DNA of 64,000 nt from Rheinheimera baltica DSM 14885 (GCF_000425345.1 NZ_AUDG01000007.1:62001-126000); one strand, 5' to 3'. Shown: positions 29,862-39,001, counted from the first letter of the stretch. Numbers and translations are program-made. The notes: generated by a model not told the origin, from the sequence alone.

Positions 29862-30134
29862 TCAGCCGTTCACGACCAAGAGGCTTTCAGTATCTTTTTT
29901 ATCATCATCTTCGTCATCATTTGGCTGCTCCTTGCCGGGTTCTTCCGCTGGAAAAACACCACAAACAACGTTGTTGCGGGCGTCAATTGCAAATTCAACT
30001 GCTGACACGATTGAACGCTTAGTGTCTACATTTACACCTTGCTCACGAAGCATTGTAACTAACTCGGCTTCTGCCATGAGTTTTAAACTTGCCGTTGAAC
30101 CTAATTCTTCCATAAAACGTATAATGTTAGACAC
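29862..30134 (-). CDS. Borosin-type RiPP precursor peptide (SonA-like, split architecture)
   Basis: A 90-residue peptide: a helical N-terminal part (1-55), an acidic hydrophilic linker (D/E/K-rich, 72-83) and a short hydrophobic tail ESLLVVNG at the very C-terminus (83-90). This is the layout of split-borosin precursors such as Shewanella SonA, whose helical leader docks on the methyltransferase and whose C-terminal Leu/Val/Ile core is backbone N-methylated. The start is a GTG at 30134 with a strong AAGGAGA site 9 nt away. A SonM-like methyltransferase lies in the same unit, 0.7 kb upstream. The core L85-V88 as the modified site is inferred by analogy. An alternative is an unrelated small regulator, but the neighbour makes the precursor role likely. 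Confidence 0.75.
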   Translation of the reverse strand: MSNIIRFMEELGSTASLKLMAEAELVTMLREQGVNVDTKRSIVSAVEFAIDARNNVVCGVFPAEEPGKEQPNDDEDDDKKDTESLLVVNG

Positions 30135-30187
30135 GTGAAATTTCTCCTTTGGCTAAATTTTTCTTTAAATTGCGTTTGCAAAATACT

Positions 30188-30216
30188 TTTATACGTTAAC
30201 ACAGCGCTTTTGGCTA
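30188..30216 (-). promoter_or_regulatory. Possible internal promoter of the precursor gene
   Basis: On the minus strand TAGCCA and TATAAA are 17 nt apart (4/6 and 5/6 matches to the sigma-70 consensus) in the 126-nt gap before the precursor gene, giving a leader of about 45 nt. It would allow more precursor than enzyme to be made. Inference from sequence only. Confidence 0.4.
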
Positions 30217-30260
30217 GTTTAACAACAAACAAGTGAATAATTTTATTAAATATCTTTGCT

Positions 30261-30785
30261 TTAAAAAGCACACTTTTGTTTATGTAAATAAAACATATTA
30301 TTTTGTCCTTCGCATGGCCTAAAACCAAGTAACCTTGCAGCACGTAACGCAGCTAGATTTTTTTCATGTATTTCCATTGTAAAATGATGCACGTCCAGAA
30401 CGCGTTGCACGTGGTGCATCAGAGCAACAGTCGCCTGCTGCGCATACTGCTTGCCTTGCGCTAGCGGTGATACCATGTTTCCTATCTCTACTATTTCGTT
30501 TTTACGATCAAAATCTGAAATACAACACAGCGCTACGGCTTTATCACTGTTAATAGGTCGGGTAGTTAAAAATAACCTATTGCCGCAAGATAGTTTATTT
30601 TGCGCCAAAGCATGCTCAAAACTGGCTTTAGCCTGTTGCAGGCTTAATGGTGTGGTAATGAATCGCATCACCCTTTCACTGGTATAAAGATGCAGATATA
30701 ACTCTTCATCTTCTTCGCCAAGGGGCTTTACATGCAAATCTTCAGTGCTGAATTCAAATGCGCTAGCAATTAACAATGCAGTCAT
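30261..30785 (-). CDS. GNAT family N-acetyltransferase (RimJ/RimL-like) in the borosin unit
   Basis: 174 residues with the GNAT fold: N-terminal strand LHVKPLGEEDEELYLHL, and the acetyl-CoA pyrophosphate loop region IGNMVSPLAQGKQYAQQATVALM (in parts), where the usual Q/R-x-x-G-x-G/A is degenerate (QGKQYA). C-terminal EIHEKNLAALRAARLLGF is the typical helix after the loop. Its ATG lies 5 nt after the stop of the methyltransferase, so the two are cotranslated. It may acetylate the modified peptide or protect the cell, but it could also be a bystander; substrate unknown. Confidence 0.8.
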   Translation of the reverse strand: MTALLIASAFEFSTEDLHVKPLGEEDEELYLHLYTSERVMRFITTPLSLQQAKASFEHALAQNKLSCGNRLFLTTRPINSDKAVALCCISDFDRKNEIVEIGNMVSPLAQGKQYAQQATVALMHHVQRVLDVHHFTMEIHEKNLAALRAARLLGFRPCEGQNNMFYLHKQKCAF

Positions 30786-30790
30786 ACTTT

Positions 30791-31582
30791 TTAGTTGTCT
30801 CGGCTTTCAACCAACAGCTCTAACTCTGCAATCAGTTGCTCGTTTAGCTGAGGTTTAGTGCTGGGTGGAATAACCAACGTTGTTTTTAAATCCATCTTTG
30901 CATCAGGCAAACCACTTATGGGTATATATTCAATGCGCGTTGGCTGAATAGGCAACGTTGCCGCTTCGTATAAAATCACGTTGTGATCCAACGAATAGTA
31001 TTCGGTTAGTAGTTTTACTAATACCTTACGGTATTCGCTATCAGTGGTAAATTTGGCCAGGCTTCTATCCCCCGCTACACCTACCTGCCACAGCACCAAT
31101 AAAGCCGCGGTATCTATAGTACGTTTATAAAACATAAACTGGCTGGTTTCAAAATGCTGACAACCCGATGTACCTGGGTCTATGGCTAAATCGGCGTACA
31201 AACAGTCTTCTGCAGAAATACCTGGCTCCATATGCGCGTTGAAACCCAACTCACGCGCTTGTTTTATGGCATTGTGTGGCACCCAAGCAAAAACACCGGG
31301 GTGGCCATAAAAAGCGCCGACGACTTTTTTACCGGCTTTTACTTCAGCCAGTATGGCCGCAACCATTTCGCGGTAAGTGATCATCCGTGATTTACCTTCA
31401 AGATAATACGGCTGCAACGAACGCACATCAGCATTCATTTGCTCTATCCATTTTTCAGTAATACCGTCGGCAACTAACACAAACACCACGTCTGCCTGTT
31501 CTATATAACTGCGCGATAATGGGCTGATATGTGCCCCCAACGTCATACCCGTGCCAACACACACTAAGCTTCCTATCTGCAA
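30791..31582 (-). CDS. Borosin peptide alpha-N-methyltransferase (SonM-like, split type)
   Basis: 263 residues of the tetrapyrrole-methylase superfamily, but with features of peptide backbone N-methyltransferases: GSLVCVGTGMTLG at the N-terminus, the catalytic tyrosine/arginine segment PYYLEGKSRMITYREM (Y60, R66, Y70), the SAM-loop YGHPGVF (92-98) and MEPGISAEDCLYADLAIDPG. These are close to Shewanella SonM as I remember it. It methylates amide nitrogens of its separate precursor peptide with SAM. The start is a TTG at 31582, supported by an AAGGA site 7 nt before and by alignment with the known N-terminus. There is no fused precursor tail, so it is the split form. First gene of a unit with GNAT, precursor and cyclase. 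Confidence 0.88.
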   Translation of the reverse strand: MQIGSLVCVGTGMTLGAHISPLSRSYIEQADVVFVLVADGITEKWIEQMNADVRSLQPYYLEGKSRMITYREMVAAILAEVKAGKKVVGAFYGHPGVFAWVPHNAIKQARELGFNAHMEPGISAEDCLYADLAIDPGTSGCQHFETSQFMFYKRTIDTAALLVLWQVGVAGDRSLAKFTTDSEYRKVLVKLLTEYYSLDHNVILYEAATLPIQPTRIEYIPISGLPDAKMDLKTTLVIPPSTKPQLNEQLIAELELLVESRDN

Positions 31583-31607
31583 ACCGTTTATCCTTAATTT
31601 TTTGTTT

Positions 31608-31637
31608 ACTATAATGCGGTAAGAACATTACAGGCAA
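31608..31637 (-). promoter_or_regulatory. Promoter of the borosin unit
   Basis: TTGCCT and TATAGT, 18 nt apart on the minus strand, directly after the glgP terminator and about 26 nt before the TTG start of the methyltransferase gene. Confidence 0.6.
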
Positions 31638-31651
31638 TAAAGAATACAAGC

Positions 31652-31681
31652 AAAAAAAAGGCCTGTTTTACACAGGCCTTT
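31652..31681 (-). terminator. Terminator of glgP
   Basis: AAAGGCCTG / CAGGCCTTT stem with a 7-nt loop followed by a run of eight Ts on the minus strand. It separates glgP from the borosin unit. Confidence 0.88.
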
Positions 31682-31685
31682 AGCT

Positions 31686-34172
31686 TTAATTCTTTGTTAT
31701 TTTGCACTTTTCCAAATGCCATACCCGGCTGACGTAATCTTCTATCGACCTGTCTGAAGTAAATTTACCCACCGACGCGGTATTTAGAATAGCCTTTTTC
31801 GCCCACAATGCTTTATCTCGATACCAGTGATCAACTTTCTCATGAGCCTTGCTGTAGCTTTCAAAGTCAGCCAACACCAGATAAGGGTCGCCACCTTCTA
31901 GTAAGCTGCGTTTAATTGCTGCCAACTCACCGGGTTTACCCGGCGTGAAATAATCAGTTTCAAGCCAATCGAGAATCGCCTTAATTTCAGGATTATTGTA
32001 GTAATAATCGGCGCTATTATAGCCTTTAACATGCAAAGCTTTTACTTCATCAACCGTTAAGCCGAAAATAGCAATGTTTTCATCACCAACTTCTTCGGCA
32101 ATTTCAATATTTGCACCATCTAGCGTACCAACGGTAATAGCGCCATTTAATGCTAGCTTCATATTTCCGGTACCAGAAGCCTCTTTACCAGCAGTAGAAA
32201 TTTGCTCTGACACGTCGGCTGCAGGGATCATCTTTTCCGCTAATGTCACACGGTAATTTGGCATAAACACCACTTTAAGGCGGTTTTTAACTCGCTTATC
32301 GTGGTTGATTTTCTCTGCTACTTTATTAATGGCATAAATAATGTCTTTCGCCAGCTTATAGCCTGGCGCTGCTTTGGCACCAAATAAGAATACCCGTGGC
32401 GCCATATCGTAGTTTGGATCTTGTAAAATACGACGATACAAAGCGAGAATATGTAACAAATTCAAATGCTGACGCTTGTATTCATGTAAGCGTTTAATTT
32501 GAATATCAAATATGGCGTGCGGATCAATATCAATATTGGTTAATTTTTTCACCACCGTTGCCAATTCAGCTTTGTTTTGCTGCTTTATGGCCATAAAAGC
32601 ATCTTGCACGGCAGCATCATCAGCAAACGCTGCAAACTTAGACAATTGCTTTAAATCTGTCGGCCAGGCTGTTCCAATATGATTATCAAGCAGCTTCGAT
32701 AGCTTAGGGTTACAGGCTTTTAACCAACGTCGTGGTGTAACACCGTTAGTAACGTTAGTAAATTTATCTGGCCATAACGCAACCATTTCCGGGAACAGAT
32801 CAGATTTCACCAATTTTGAGTGAATTTCTGCAACGCCATTGACGCGAAATGAACCAACGACAGACAAATGGCCCATTCTAACCATTGGCTCATGGTTTTC
32901 TTCAATAATGGACAATTTGCGTTTTTTCTCATCGTCTCCCGGCCATAAAACATCAACTTGCTCTAGTAAAAAGCGACGGTTAATTTCGTAAATGATTTCC
33001 AAGTGTCGTGGCAATACCTTTTCAAATAATCGCACCGGCCATTTCTCTAATGCTTCAGGCAGTAATGTATGGTTAGTATAGGCAAATACCTGCTGACAAA
33101 TGCTCCAGGCCTGGTCCCATTGCATTTCTGCCCGGTCAACCAAAATACGCATCAGTTCAGGAATAGAAACCGCTGGGTGAGTATCGTTTAACTGAATAAC
33201 CACTTGTTTGGCAAATTCACTCCAGTCATCAGCATGCGCGCGCTTATAACGACGAATAATATCTTTTAACGAACACGAGACAAAAAAGTATTGCTGGATC
33301 AGCCGTAGTTCTTTACCTGCATCGGTCTCATCGTTTGGATACAACACCTTAGATATCGTTTCTGCTTCTATATTTTCGCGTGCAGCATCAATATAGCCAC
33401 CAGAATTAAATACGTCCCAGTTAAAAAAGTCACTGGCACGGCTTTCCCATAATCGTAAAACATTGACTGAACTGCCGTTATAACCAACAACAGGAATGTC
33501 CCAAGGCACGCCTTTAATAATACGGCCAGGGTGCCATACTTTTTTCATCCGCCCTTGCAGGTCATAAACGGTTTCTACATAACCATACACCGAAATTTCC
33601 TGAACTGATTCAGGCCGGCAAATCTCCCATGGGTTGCCATATTCACGCCAACTGTCCGGACGCTCTATTTGCTTACCGTCTTGAAAGCTTTGTTGAAACA
33701 AACCATGCTCATAATGAATACCATAACCAATGGCTGGGTAATTTAATGTGGCCAAAGAGTCAATAAAACAGGCAGCCAGTCGGCCAAGACCGCCATTACC
33801 CAGCGCCATGTCTTCTTCTTGATCTTCCAGATCAGCAATGTTCATTCCCAGTTCGCCAAGCGCTTGCTTAGCTTGATCGTATAACCCCAGGTTATGCAGA
33901 TTGTTGCTAAATAATCGCCCCATCAAATACTCAAGGCTAAAATAATGCAACGCCCGGGTATTATTCTCATAATGGGTTCGCTGAGTATTGCGAAGTCCGT
34001 CGTAGACTTGTTCATTAATCGCTGCGCATGTCGCACGCCACCATGCTTTAGGGCTTGCCTTGTTTACATCTGTACCCAATGTTGCATGTAAATGACGAAC
34101 AATCTGATCTTTAAGCTGCTCAGTGCTAATTTGTACCGCACCGGTAGCGGCAGGTGCTGAGTGTTTTTTCAT
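31686..34172 (-). CDS. glgP: Glycogen/maltodextrin phosphorylase
   Basis: Releases glucose-1-phosphate from alpha-1,4-glucans. 828 residues, the family length. N-terminal [14 protein letters not shown], and the pyridoxal phosphate lysine in [15 protein letters not shown] with [12 protein letters not shown] following. The gene lies 153 nt after pgm on the same strand, so the two can feed glucose-1-phosphate to glucose-6-phosphate. No glgA, glgB or glgC is present in the window. Confidence 0.97.
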   Translation of the reverse strand: MKKHSAPAATGAVQISTEQLKDQIVRHLHATLGTDVNKASPKAWWRATCAAINEQVYDGLRNTQRTHYENNTRALHYFSLEYLMGRLFSNNLHNLGLYDQAKQALGELGMNIADLEDQEEDMALGNGGLGRLAACFIDSLATLNYPAIGYGIHYEHGLFQQSFQDGKQIERPDSWREYGNPWEICRPESVQEISVYGYVETVYDLQGRMKKVWHPGRIIKGVPWDIPVVGYNGSSVNVLRLWESRASDFFNWDVFNSGGYIDAARENIEAETISKVLYPNDETDAGKELRLIQQYFFVSCSLKDIIRRYKRAHADDWSEFAKQVVIQLNDTHPAVSIPELMRILVDRAEMQWDQAWSICQQVFAYTNHTLLPEALEKWPVRLFEKVLPRHLEIIYEINRRFLLEQVDVLWPGDDEKKRKLSIIEENHEPMVRMGHLSVVGSFRVNGVAEIHSKLVKSDLFPEMVALWPDKFTNVTNGVTPRRWLKACNPKLSKLLDNHIGTAWPTDLKQLSKFAAFADDAAVQDAFMAIKQQNKAELATVVKKLTNIDIDPHAIFDIQIKRLHEYKRQHLNLLHILALYRRILQDPNYDMAPRVFLFGAKAAPGYKLAKDIIYAINKVAEKINHDKRVKNRLKVVFMPNYRVTLAEKMIPAADVSEQISTAGKEASGTGNMKLALNGAITVGTLDGANIEIAEEVGDENIAIFGLTVDEVKALHVKGYNSADYYYNNPEIKAILDWLETDYFTPGKPGELAAIKRSLLEGGDPYLVLADFESYSKAHEKVDHWYRDKALWAKKAILNTASVGKFTSDRSIEDYVSRVWHLEKCKITKN

Positions 34173-34325
34173 TACAAATCCCGATAAGTTAATGCCTGTT
34201 TTTTCAACAATGTAGCGGCAATTGTAGAATTATTACAAAAAAATACCCTATGTCCTGCGTTATAGCAAAATAAACAACGACTGCTGAAAGTAGATTACAT
34301 TTATATTTTTATACATTTCAACATG

Positions 34326-35975
34326 TTAGATTTTACTGAATACGTATTCAACGAAAGTCTTGGCGTCTGCTTCTAACTGTAGCAGATGAGCTTGATCAAC
34401 AAAGCTTTCTAAATATATTTTATAAGCGTTTTCGGTACCTGAAGGTCTTGCCGCGAACCAACCATTTCGCGTTACCACCTTAACACCGCCAATATCTGCG
34501 GAATTTCCCGGCGCTTTAGTTAATACAGCTAAAATGTCATCACCGGCTAGTGTGGTTTGGCTGACACTGCTTACATCTAGTTTTTTTAGAGCCGCTTTTT
34601 GTTCACTGCTGGCTGGAGCATCTAAGCGGCGGTATAAAGGCGAACCCAGTTCTTTGGTTAGTGCTTGATATTGTTGATATGGGTCAACACCGGTTTTAGC
34701 CAACATCTCTGCAGCAAGTAAACCAAGGATAAAACCATCTTTATCAGTTGACCAGACAGTGCCATCGAAGCGTAAAAAACTGGCACCCGCACTTTCTTCG
34801 CCACCAAAGGCTATAGTGCCTTGATGTAAACCCTCGACAAACCATTTAAAGCCAACCGGCACTTCAAGTAATTTACGCCCGCGAGCAGCGACTACCCTGT
34901 CAATGAGTGCACTGGATACCAGTGTTTTACCAATAGCCAGTTCAGGGTCCCAATCGGGGCGATTGGCAAGCAAGTAATTTATGGCAACGGCAAGGTAATG
35001 ATTAGGATTCATTAAACCACCACTGCGGGTAACGATTCCGTGACGGTCAAAATCAGGATCGTTGCCAATGCTAATGTCGAACTGATCTTTTAACTGAATA
35101 AGATTTGCCATTGAATAAGCCGATGAACAATCCATACGGATTTGACCGTCTTTATCCAGCGGCATAAAAGCAAAAGCGGGATCAACTTTGTCGTTAACAA
35201 CCGTAATATTAAGGCCATACTGCTTGGCTATACGTGGCCAATACGCTAAACCTGAACCGCCCATAGGGTCTACCCCAATGCGGATCCCAGCTTTAGCTAT
35301 TGCATCCATATCAATTACATTTTTTAAATCATCAACATAGTGTTGAATATAATCAATATGTTGACAGTAACCCGATTGGAGCGCTAAAGCGTACGGCATC
35401 ATTTTCACACCGTCGAGATCTTTTGCTAGTAACTCATTAGCGCGCTGTTCTATCCAGTTAGTCACATCCGTATCTGCAGGCCCGCCATGTGGCGGATTAT
35501 ATTTAATACCACCATCCTCTGGTGGGTTATGCGATGGCGTGATGACGATACCATCAGCCAATTGTGCCTCAGCACCGGCATTTTGCGTTAAAATAGCGTG
35601 CGAAATTACAGGGGTAGGTGTATAGCCCAAATCTTTTTGGATGCAGACCTGAATTTTGTTAGCAATAAGTACTTCTAATGCCGTTGCAAATGCCGCTTCA
35701 GACAATGCATGCGTATCTTTACCTAAGAATAATGGTCCGGTAATGGTATTTTTTTTCCGATAATCCGCTATCGCCTGACAAATAGCTAACACATGAGGCT
35801 CATTAAATGAGCAATGTAGCGCACTGCCACGATGACCAGAGGTACCAAAACTCACTTTGTGTTGAGGGTGAGTATGCACATCAGGTTCAAGCACATAATA
35901 GGCTGTCATTAAGCGACTGATATTAGGCACCATTGAATTAGGCACCGGTTGCCCGGCTAACGGATGTAAAGACAT
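34326..35975 (-). CDS. pgm: Phosphoglucomutase (alpha-D-glucose phosphate specific)
   Basis: Interconverts glucose-1- and glucose-6-phosphate. 549 residues; active-site phosphoserine in [12 protein letters not shown], metal loop [10 protein letters not shown], sugar-binding GGEESAGAS and the phosphate-binding [12 protein letters not shown] near the C-terminus. It follows seqA by 12 nt, the same order as in E. coli, and is probably in one transcript with it. Confidence 0.97.
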   Translation of the reverse strand: MSLHPLAGQPVPNSMVPNISRLMTAYYVLEPDVHTHPQHKVSFGTSGHRGSALHCSFNEPHVLAICQAIADYRKKNTITGPLFLGKDTHALSEAAFATALEVLIANKIQVCIQKDLGYTPTPVISHAILTQNAGAEAQLADGIVITPSHNPPEDGGIKYNPPHGGPADTDVTNWIEQRANELLAKDLDGVKMMPYALALQSGYCQHIDYIQHYVDDLKNVIDMDAIAKAGIRIGVDPMGGSGLAYWPRIAKQYGLNITVVNDKVDPAFAFMPLDKDGQIRMDCSSAYSMANLIQLKDQFDISIGNDPDFDRHGIVTRSGGLMNPNHYLAVAINYLLANRPDWDPELAIGKTLVSSALIDRVVAARGRKLLEVPVGFKWFVEGLHQGTIAFGGEESAGASFLRFDGTVWSTDKDGFILGLLAAEMLAKTGVDPYQQYQALTKELGSPLYRRLDAPASSEQKAALKKLDVSSVSQTTLAGDDILAVLTKAPGNSADIGGVKVVTRNGWFAARPSGTENAYKIYLESFVDQAHLLQLEADAKTFVEYVFSKI

Positions 35976-35987
35976 AGAGTTTCCTTG

Positions 35988-36494
35988 TTATAACAAATCG
36001 CGAATACGTTCAGCATCCTGCTCACTATAGCCGAGTTTTATTGCTGTCTCGGTTAACATCATCTTCTTGCGAGTGGTATTGGAGTTAGTTATCACCCAAA
36101 ACTCAGTGTTAGGGATTTGCTTAGGATTAGTACTGCTGCCCGCTTCGGACAATTCTTCTGCGCTACGGCCGAAATATAATCTATTACGGCCTTTAATATC
36201 CAATACCTTATTAAATTGCTTTTTATGCACCCGGGCTAATGTTGATAAAATAAATAAAAACCGCCCCACCACACTCGACTCTGCCTGTAAATCTTGCTTG
36301 TTTATTAAGTCAAAAATATTACTGTTTACTGCTACCGGGGTTTCAACCGCTGCAACCTCAGATACCTCTGGCACCTGTGCTTCTGCATCACCTAATAGTA
36401 AACGGCGCAAAATCTCGGATGCACTTTCACCTATTTTCTTTGTCTGGCCGGCGATGTATTGATAAAGCTCGTCATCTATTTCGATGGATTTCAT
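35988..36494 (-). CDS. seqA: SeqA, negative modulator of replication initiation
   Basis: Binds hemimethylated GATC sites behind replication forks and at oriC. 168 residues from the ATG at 36494: N-terminal oligomerisation part MKSIEIDDELYQYIAGQTKKI, a linker, and the C-terminal DNA-binding domain (LARVHKKQFNKVLDIKGRNR, with GRNRLYFG). The frame is open 33 nt further up but the ATG at 36494 fits the E. coli start. It is divergent from ybfF with about 110 nt between starts. Confidence 0.95.
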   Translation of the reverse strand: MKSIEIDDELYQYIAGQTKKIGESASEILRRLLLGDAEAQVPEVSEVAAVETPVAVNSNIFDLINKQDLQAESSVVGRFLFILSTLARVHKKQFNKVLDIKGRNRLYFGRSAEELSEAGSSTNPKQIPNTEFWVITNSNTTRKKMMLTETAIKLGYSEQDAERIRDLL

Positions 36495-36603
36495 ATATTT
36501 ATTCCGCGCGCTAAAAAGTGGCCTCATTATATAAAGCCTTGTCGACTGACGCCAGCAACATGATTTGTTAGAATACTATTCTAACCTTGATGAGACGTTG
36601 TTT

Positions 36604-37377
36604 ATGATTTTACATACCCATAGCAGTGGCAAGTTCGATAGCCGAGCCACTCCAATAGTACTGATCCACGGCCTGTTTGGCAGTTATGAAAACCTTGGTG
36701 TCATTGAGCGTAGTTTAAGCGAGCATTATCACGTCATTAACGTTGATGTACGTAACCATGGTCGCTCTGGCCACAGTGACCAGATGAGCTATCCATTAAT
36801 GGCAACAGATTTAGCACAAACTTTGGATGCATTAGAAATACCACAAGCCGTGTTATTAGGCCATTCAATGGGCGGTAAATTGGCAATGGCTTTTGCGCTT
36901 AAATACCCTGAGCGTGTTACAAAGCTAATTTTGGCTGACATAGCACCGGTGAGTTATCCCCCTAGACATGCCAGTATTTTCGAAGGTTTAATGGCGGTAG
37001 ACTTAAATAAGTTAACCAGCCGCGCAGAGGCTGATAAGCTGTTAACTCCGCACATAAATGAACCGGGTGTAAGGCAGTTTTTGTTAAAAAGCCTTATAAA
37101 AGACGATAATGCATTTCATTGGCGCTTTAACCTAACCGCATTAAAGCAAAATTATTCGGCACTGATTGATGGACCACAAACTGACGGCCAATACGATGGC
37201 CCCACGTTATTTATAAAAGGTGGCGAATCTGACTACATACAGGCAGAACACCGGCCGATAATTGCTAAACTATTCCCCAATGCACAAGCAAAAATTATCC
37301 AAGGTACCGGTCACTGGCTGCATGCTGAAAAACCAGCTGCTTTTACCCGACTGGTACAAGCGTTTTTATTGAGCTAA
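36604..37377 (+). CDS. ybfF: Alpha/beta-hydrolase, YbfF esterase family
   Basis: About 257 residues from the ATG at 36604. The nucleophile elbow is GHSMGG, the oxyanion region LIHGLFGSYENLG, and the catalytic histidine is in GTGHWLHAEKP. E. coli YbfF has esterase activity towards acyl-CoA and palmitoyl esters; the true substrate is unknown. A TTG 39 nt upstream is in frame but less likely. It is divergent from seqA as in E. coli and begins the run ybfF, DUF2788, ybfE, fldA. Confidence 0.9.
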   Translation: MILHTHSSGKFDSRATPIVLIHGLFGSYENLGVIERSLSEHYHVINVDVRNHGRSGHSDQMSYPLMATDLAQTLDALEIPQAVLLGHSMGGKLAMAFALKYPERVTKLILADIAPVSYPPRHASIFEGLMAVDLNKLTSRAEADKLLTPHINEPGVRQFLLKSLIKDDNAFHWRFNLTALKQNYSALIDGPQTDGQYDGPTLFIKGGESDYIQAEHRPIIAKLFPNAQAKIIQGTGHWLHAEKPAAFTRLVQAFLLS

Positions 37378-37401
37378 AACACTAAAATCTTGCCAAGTTA
37401 T

Positions 37402-37409
37402 GCTATAGT
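37402..37409 (+). promoter_or_regulatory. Extended -10 promoter before DUF2788-ybfE-fldA
   Basis: GCTATAGT with a preceding T gives the TGnTATAGT form of an extended -10 box, 34 nt before the DUF2788 start. No good -35 box and no LexA box (CTGT-N8-ACAG) is visible. Confidence 0.4.
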
Positions 37410-37442
37410 GCGCGCTCTTTTTTGCAGGTTAGGTAATGTGCA

Positions 37443-37640
37443 ATGTCGATAGAGCAGTTTGAGTCTTTAGGCTTGTGGCTTGGGCTGGGTATCCTGTACT
37501 TGTTTATTGTCATGGCAATACGTGACGTGCTGAAAAAAAGCAATGCACCAAAGTTTGGTCAGTTTTTTGTCTGGCTGGTACTATTTTTATCGCCAGCAGT
37601 ATTTATTATAAAAAGCTTAGTACCTTTTTTCTTAGAATAG
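37443..37640 (+). CDS. DUF2788 small membrane protein
   Basis: 65 residues with two membrane helices at about 11-29 and 41-62. The pattern (SLGLWLGLGILYLFIVMAI, then KFGQFFVWLVLFLSPA) is that of DUF2788, a family found beside fldA and ybfE in Alteromonadales and relatives. It lies 14 nt before ybfE. Function unknown. Confidence 0.8.
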   Translation: MSIEQFESLGLWLGLGILYLFIVMAIRDVLKKSNAPKFGQFFVWLVLFLSPAVFIIKSLVPFFLE

Positions 37641-37654
37641 TAAGGTTTGGATTA

Positions 37655-37927
37655 ATGGCGAAGATTGCCACTGATCACACCACGATTGATTTGTTTGCCC
37701 AGGAAAAGCGCCCCGGCAGGCCGAAAACCAATCCGCTGCCACGGGAAGAACAACTTAAACTGAACAAACGTAATCAAATTAAACGTGATCGTAGTAAAGG
37801 GTTAAAGCGCATTGAGTTTAAAGTGTCAGATCACCTTTATGCTGAGTTGAGCCAACAGGCCGACAAAGCCGAAATGACACGCAGTGCGTATATAGAACAT
37901 ATTTTGACACAAGTTTTAACCAGGTAA
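37655..37927 (+). CDS. ybfE: LexA-regulated protein YbfE family
   Basis: 90 residues; the conserved N-terminal motif TTIDLFAQEKRPGRPKTNPL and KRNQIKRDRSKGLKRIEFKV match E. coli YbfE, and the C-terminus looks like a ribbon-helix-helix domain (SAYIEHILTQVL). YbfE is in the LexA regulon of E. coli, but no LexA box is visible here. Followed by fldA after 13 nt. Confidence 0.88.
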   Translation: MAKIATDHTTIDLFAQEKRPGRPKTNPLPREEQLKLNKRNQIKRDRSKGLKRIEFKVSDHLYAELSQQADKAEMTRSAYIEHILTQVLTR

Positions 37928-37940
37928 GAAGGTTAGATTA

Positions 37941-38471
37941 ATGGCAACAGTAGGCATTTTTTTCGGTAGTGATACCGGTAACACTGAACATATCGCCAAG
38001 ATGATCCAAAAAGAATTGGGTAAACATTTATTCGATATTCGCGATATAGCAAAAAGCAGCAAAGAAGATATTGCTGGCTATGATTTACTGCTGCTAGGTA
38101 TTCCCACCTGGTACTACGGTGAAGCACAGTGTGACTGGGACGACTTTTTCCCTGAGCTGGAAAATATCGACTTTAACAATAAGCTAGTCGCTATATTTGG
38201 TTGTGGCGATCAGGAGGATTATGCGGAATACTTCCTCGACGCAATGGGTACGTTAAGAGACATTATTGAACCCAAAGGTGCCATTATTGTAGGTAACTGG
38301 TCCACCTCCGGCTACAATTTTGTTGCCTCTAAAGCCTTAGTAGACGATAACCACTTTATCGGCTTGGGTATCGACGAAGACCGACAGCCAGAACTCACTG
38401 AGCAGCGCGTTAAAAACTGGTGCAAGCAAGTTTATGACGAGATGAGTTTAAAAGAGTTTGAAGGCCTGTAA
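37941..38471 (+). CDS. fldA: Flavodoxin
   Basis: 176-residue FMN electron carrier of the long-chain type. The phosphate loop GIFFGSDTGNTEHIAK is at the N-terminus; the flavin-stacking aromatic residues lie in IPTWYYGE and DQEDYAEYF. It serves electron donors such as methionine synthase and radical SAM enzymes. Last gene of the DUF2788-ybfE-fldA run; fur lies beyond an inserted divergent gene. Confidence 0.96.
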   Translation: MATVGIFFGSDTGNTEHIAKMIQKELGKHLFDIRDIAKSSKEDIAGYDLLLLGIPTWYYGEAQCDWDDFFPELENIDFNNKLVAIFGCGDQEDYAEYFLDAMGTLRDIIEPKGAIIVGNWSTSGYNFVASKALVDDNHFIGLGIDEDRQPELTEQRVKNWCKQVYDEMSLKEFEGL

Positions 38472-38487
38472 TAGAGAGGCTTAAGAG

Positions 38488-38518
38488 AAAAACCGGCATT
38501 TGTATCGCCGGTTTTTTT
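38488..38518 (+). terminator. Terminator of fldA (bidirectional)
   Basis: ACCGGC / GCCGGT stem extended by A/T pairs, 9-nt loop and a T-run of seven. It also faces the end of the DUF4442 gene on the minus strand. Confidence 0.8.
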
Positions 38519-38530
38519 ACATCTAGAAAG

Positions 38531-39001
38531 TTAGCCCGCCCGATACTTTGCTTTCTTTCGTACATAAACAGTACGGTTTACTTCTGCAACTAGCTGATTA
38601 TCATTGTCTTTAATGTGGACAATAAACTGTGGAAAATGTTTGTTGCCATCTTGCGTAGCAGTTCTAATGCATTCTACCGTGTCATCGGATAACCAAAATT
38701 CAGCGGTCAACTTGCCCTTACCTGGTGTAATAAAATTAATATCAGCTTGTTTATCCCACACCAAATATTCCTTGCCTAAAACGCCCATTAACATAAGGGG
38801 ATAGATAGGATCTGTCATCGCAAAAATAGAACCGCCAAACTGACTACTATTAATATTTTGCGTCCAGCTCATACCTTTAAGCTCTACCCTGCAGTACCGG
38901 TAGTCGTTACGTAGCTCAGCTACCTTAATGCCTGGAAAGAAAAATGGTGGCCAAAAGTTGAGTAAATGTCGCATTACTGCTGGGTTAAATGCCCATTTCA
39001 T
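38531..39001 (-). CDS. DUF4442 hotdog-fold protein (thioesterase-like)
   Basis: 156 residues from the ATG at 39001, preceded by AGGGGTG; the open frame to 39094 adds a cysteine-rich stretch that is not a likely protein start. The hotdog pattern shows in MSWTQNINSSQFGGSIFAM (the place of the active-site region) and the strand VDKQADINFITPG-like segment. DUF4442 members are putative acyl-CoA thioesterases. It is inserted on the opposite strand between fldA and fur. Substrate unknown. Confidence 0.78.
   Translation of the reverse strand: MKWAFNPAVMRHLLNFWPPFFFPGIKVAELRNDYRYCRVELKGMSWTQNINSSQFGGSIFAMTDPIYPLMLMGVLGKEYLVWDKQADINFITPGKGKLTAEFWLSDDTVECIRTATQDGNKHFPQFIVHIKDNDNQLVAEVNRTVYVRKKAKYRAG

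Noticed and set aside
29862-30134. Nif11-type leader peptide or plain hypothetical protein
   Set aside because: No Nif11 pattern or Gly-Gly cleavage site; the tail and the SonM-like neighbour fit a borosin precursor better.
30791-31582. Cobalamin or siroheme methylase
   Set aside because: Shares the superfamily fold, but the Y/R/Y region at 60-70 and the N-terminus are of the peptide N-methylating type and no tetrapyrrole genes are near.
37380-37655. LexA box for ybfE
   Set aside because: No CTGT-N8-ACAG sequence was found upstream of DUF2788 or ybfE.
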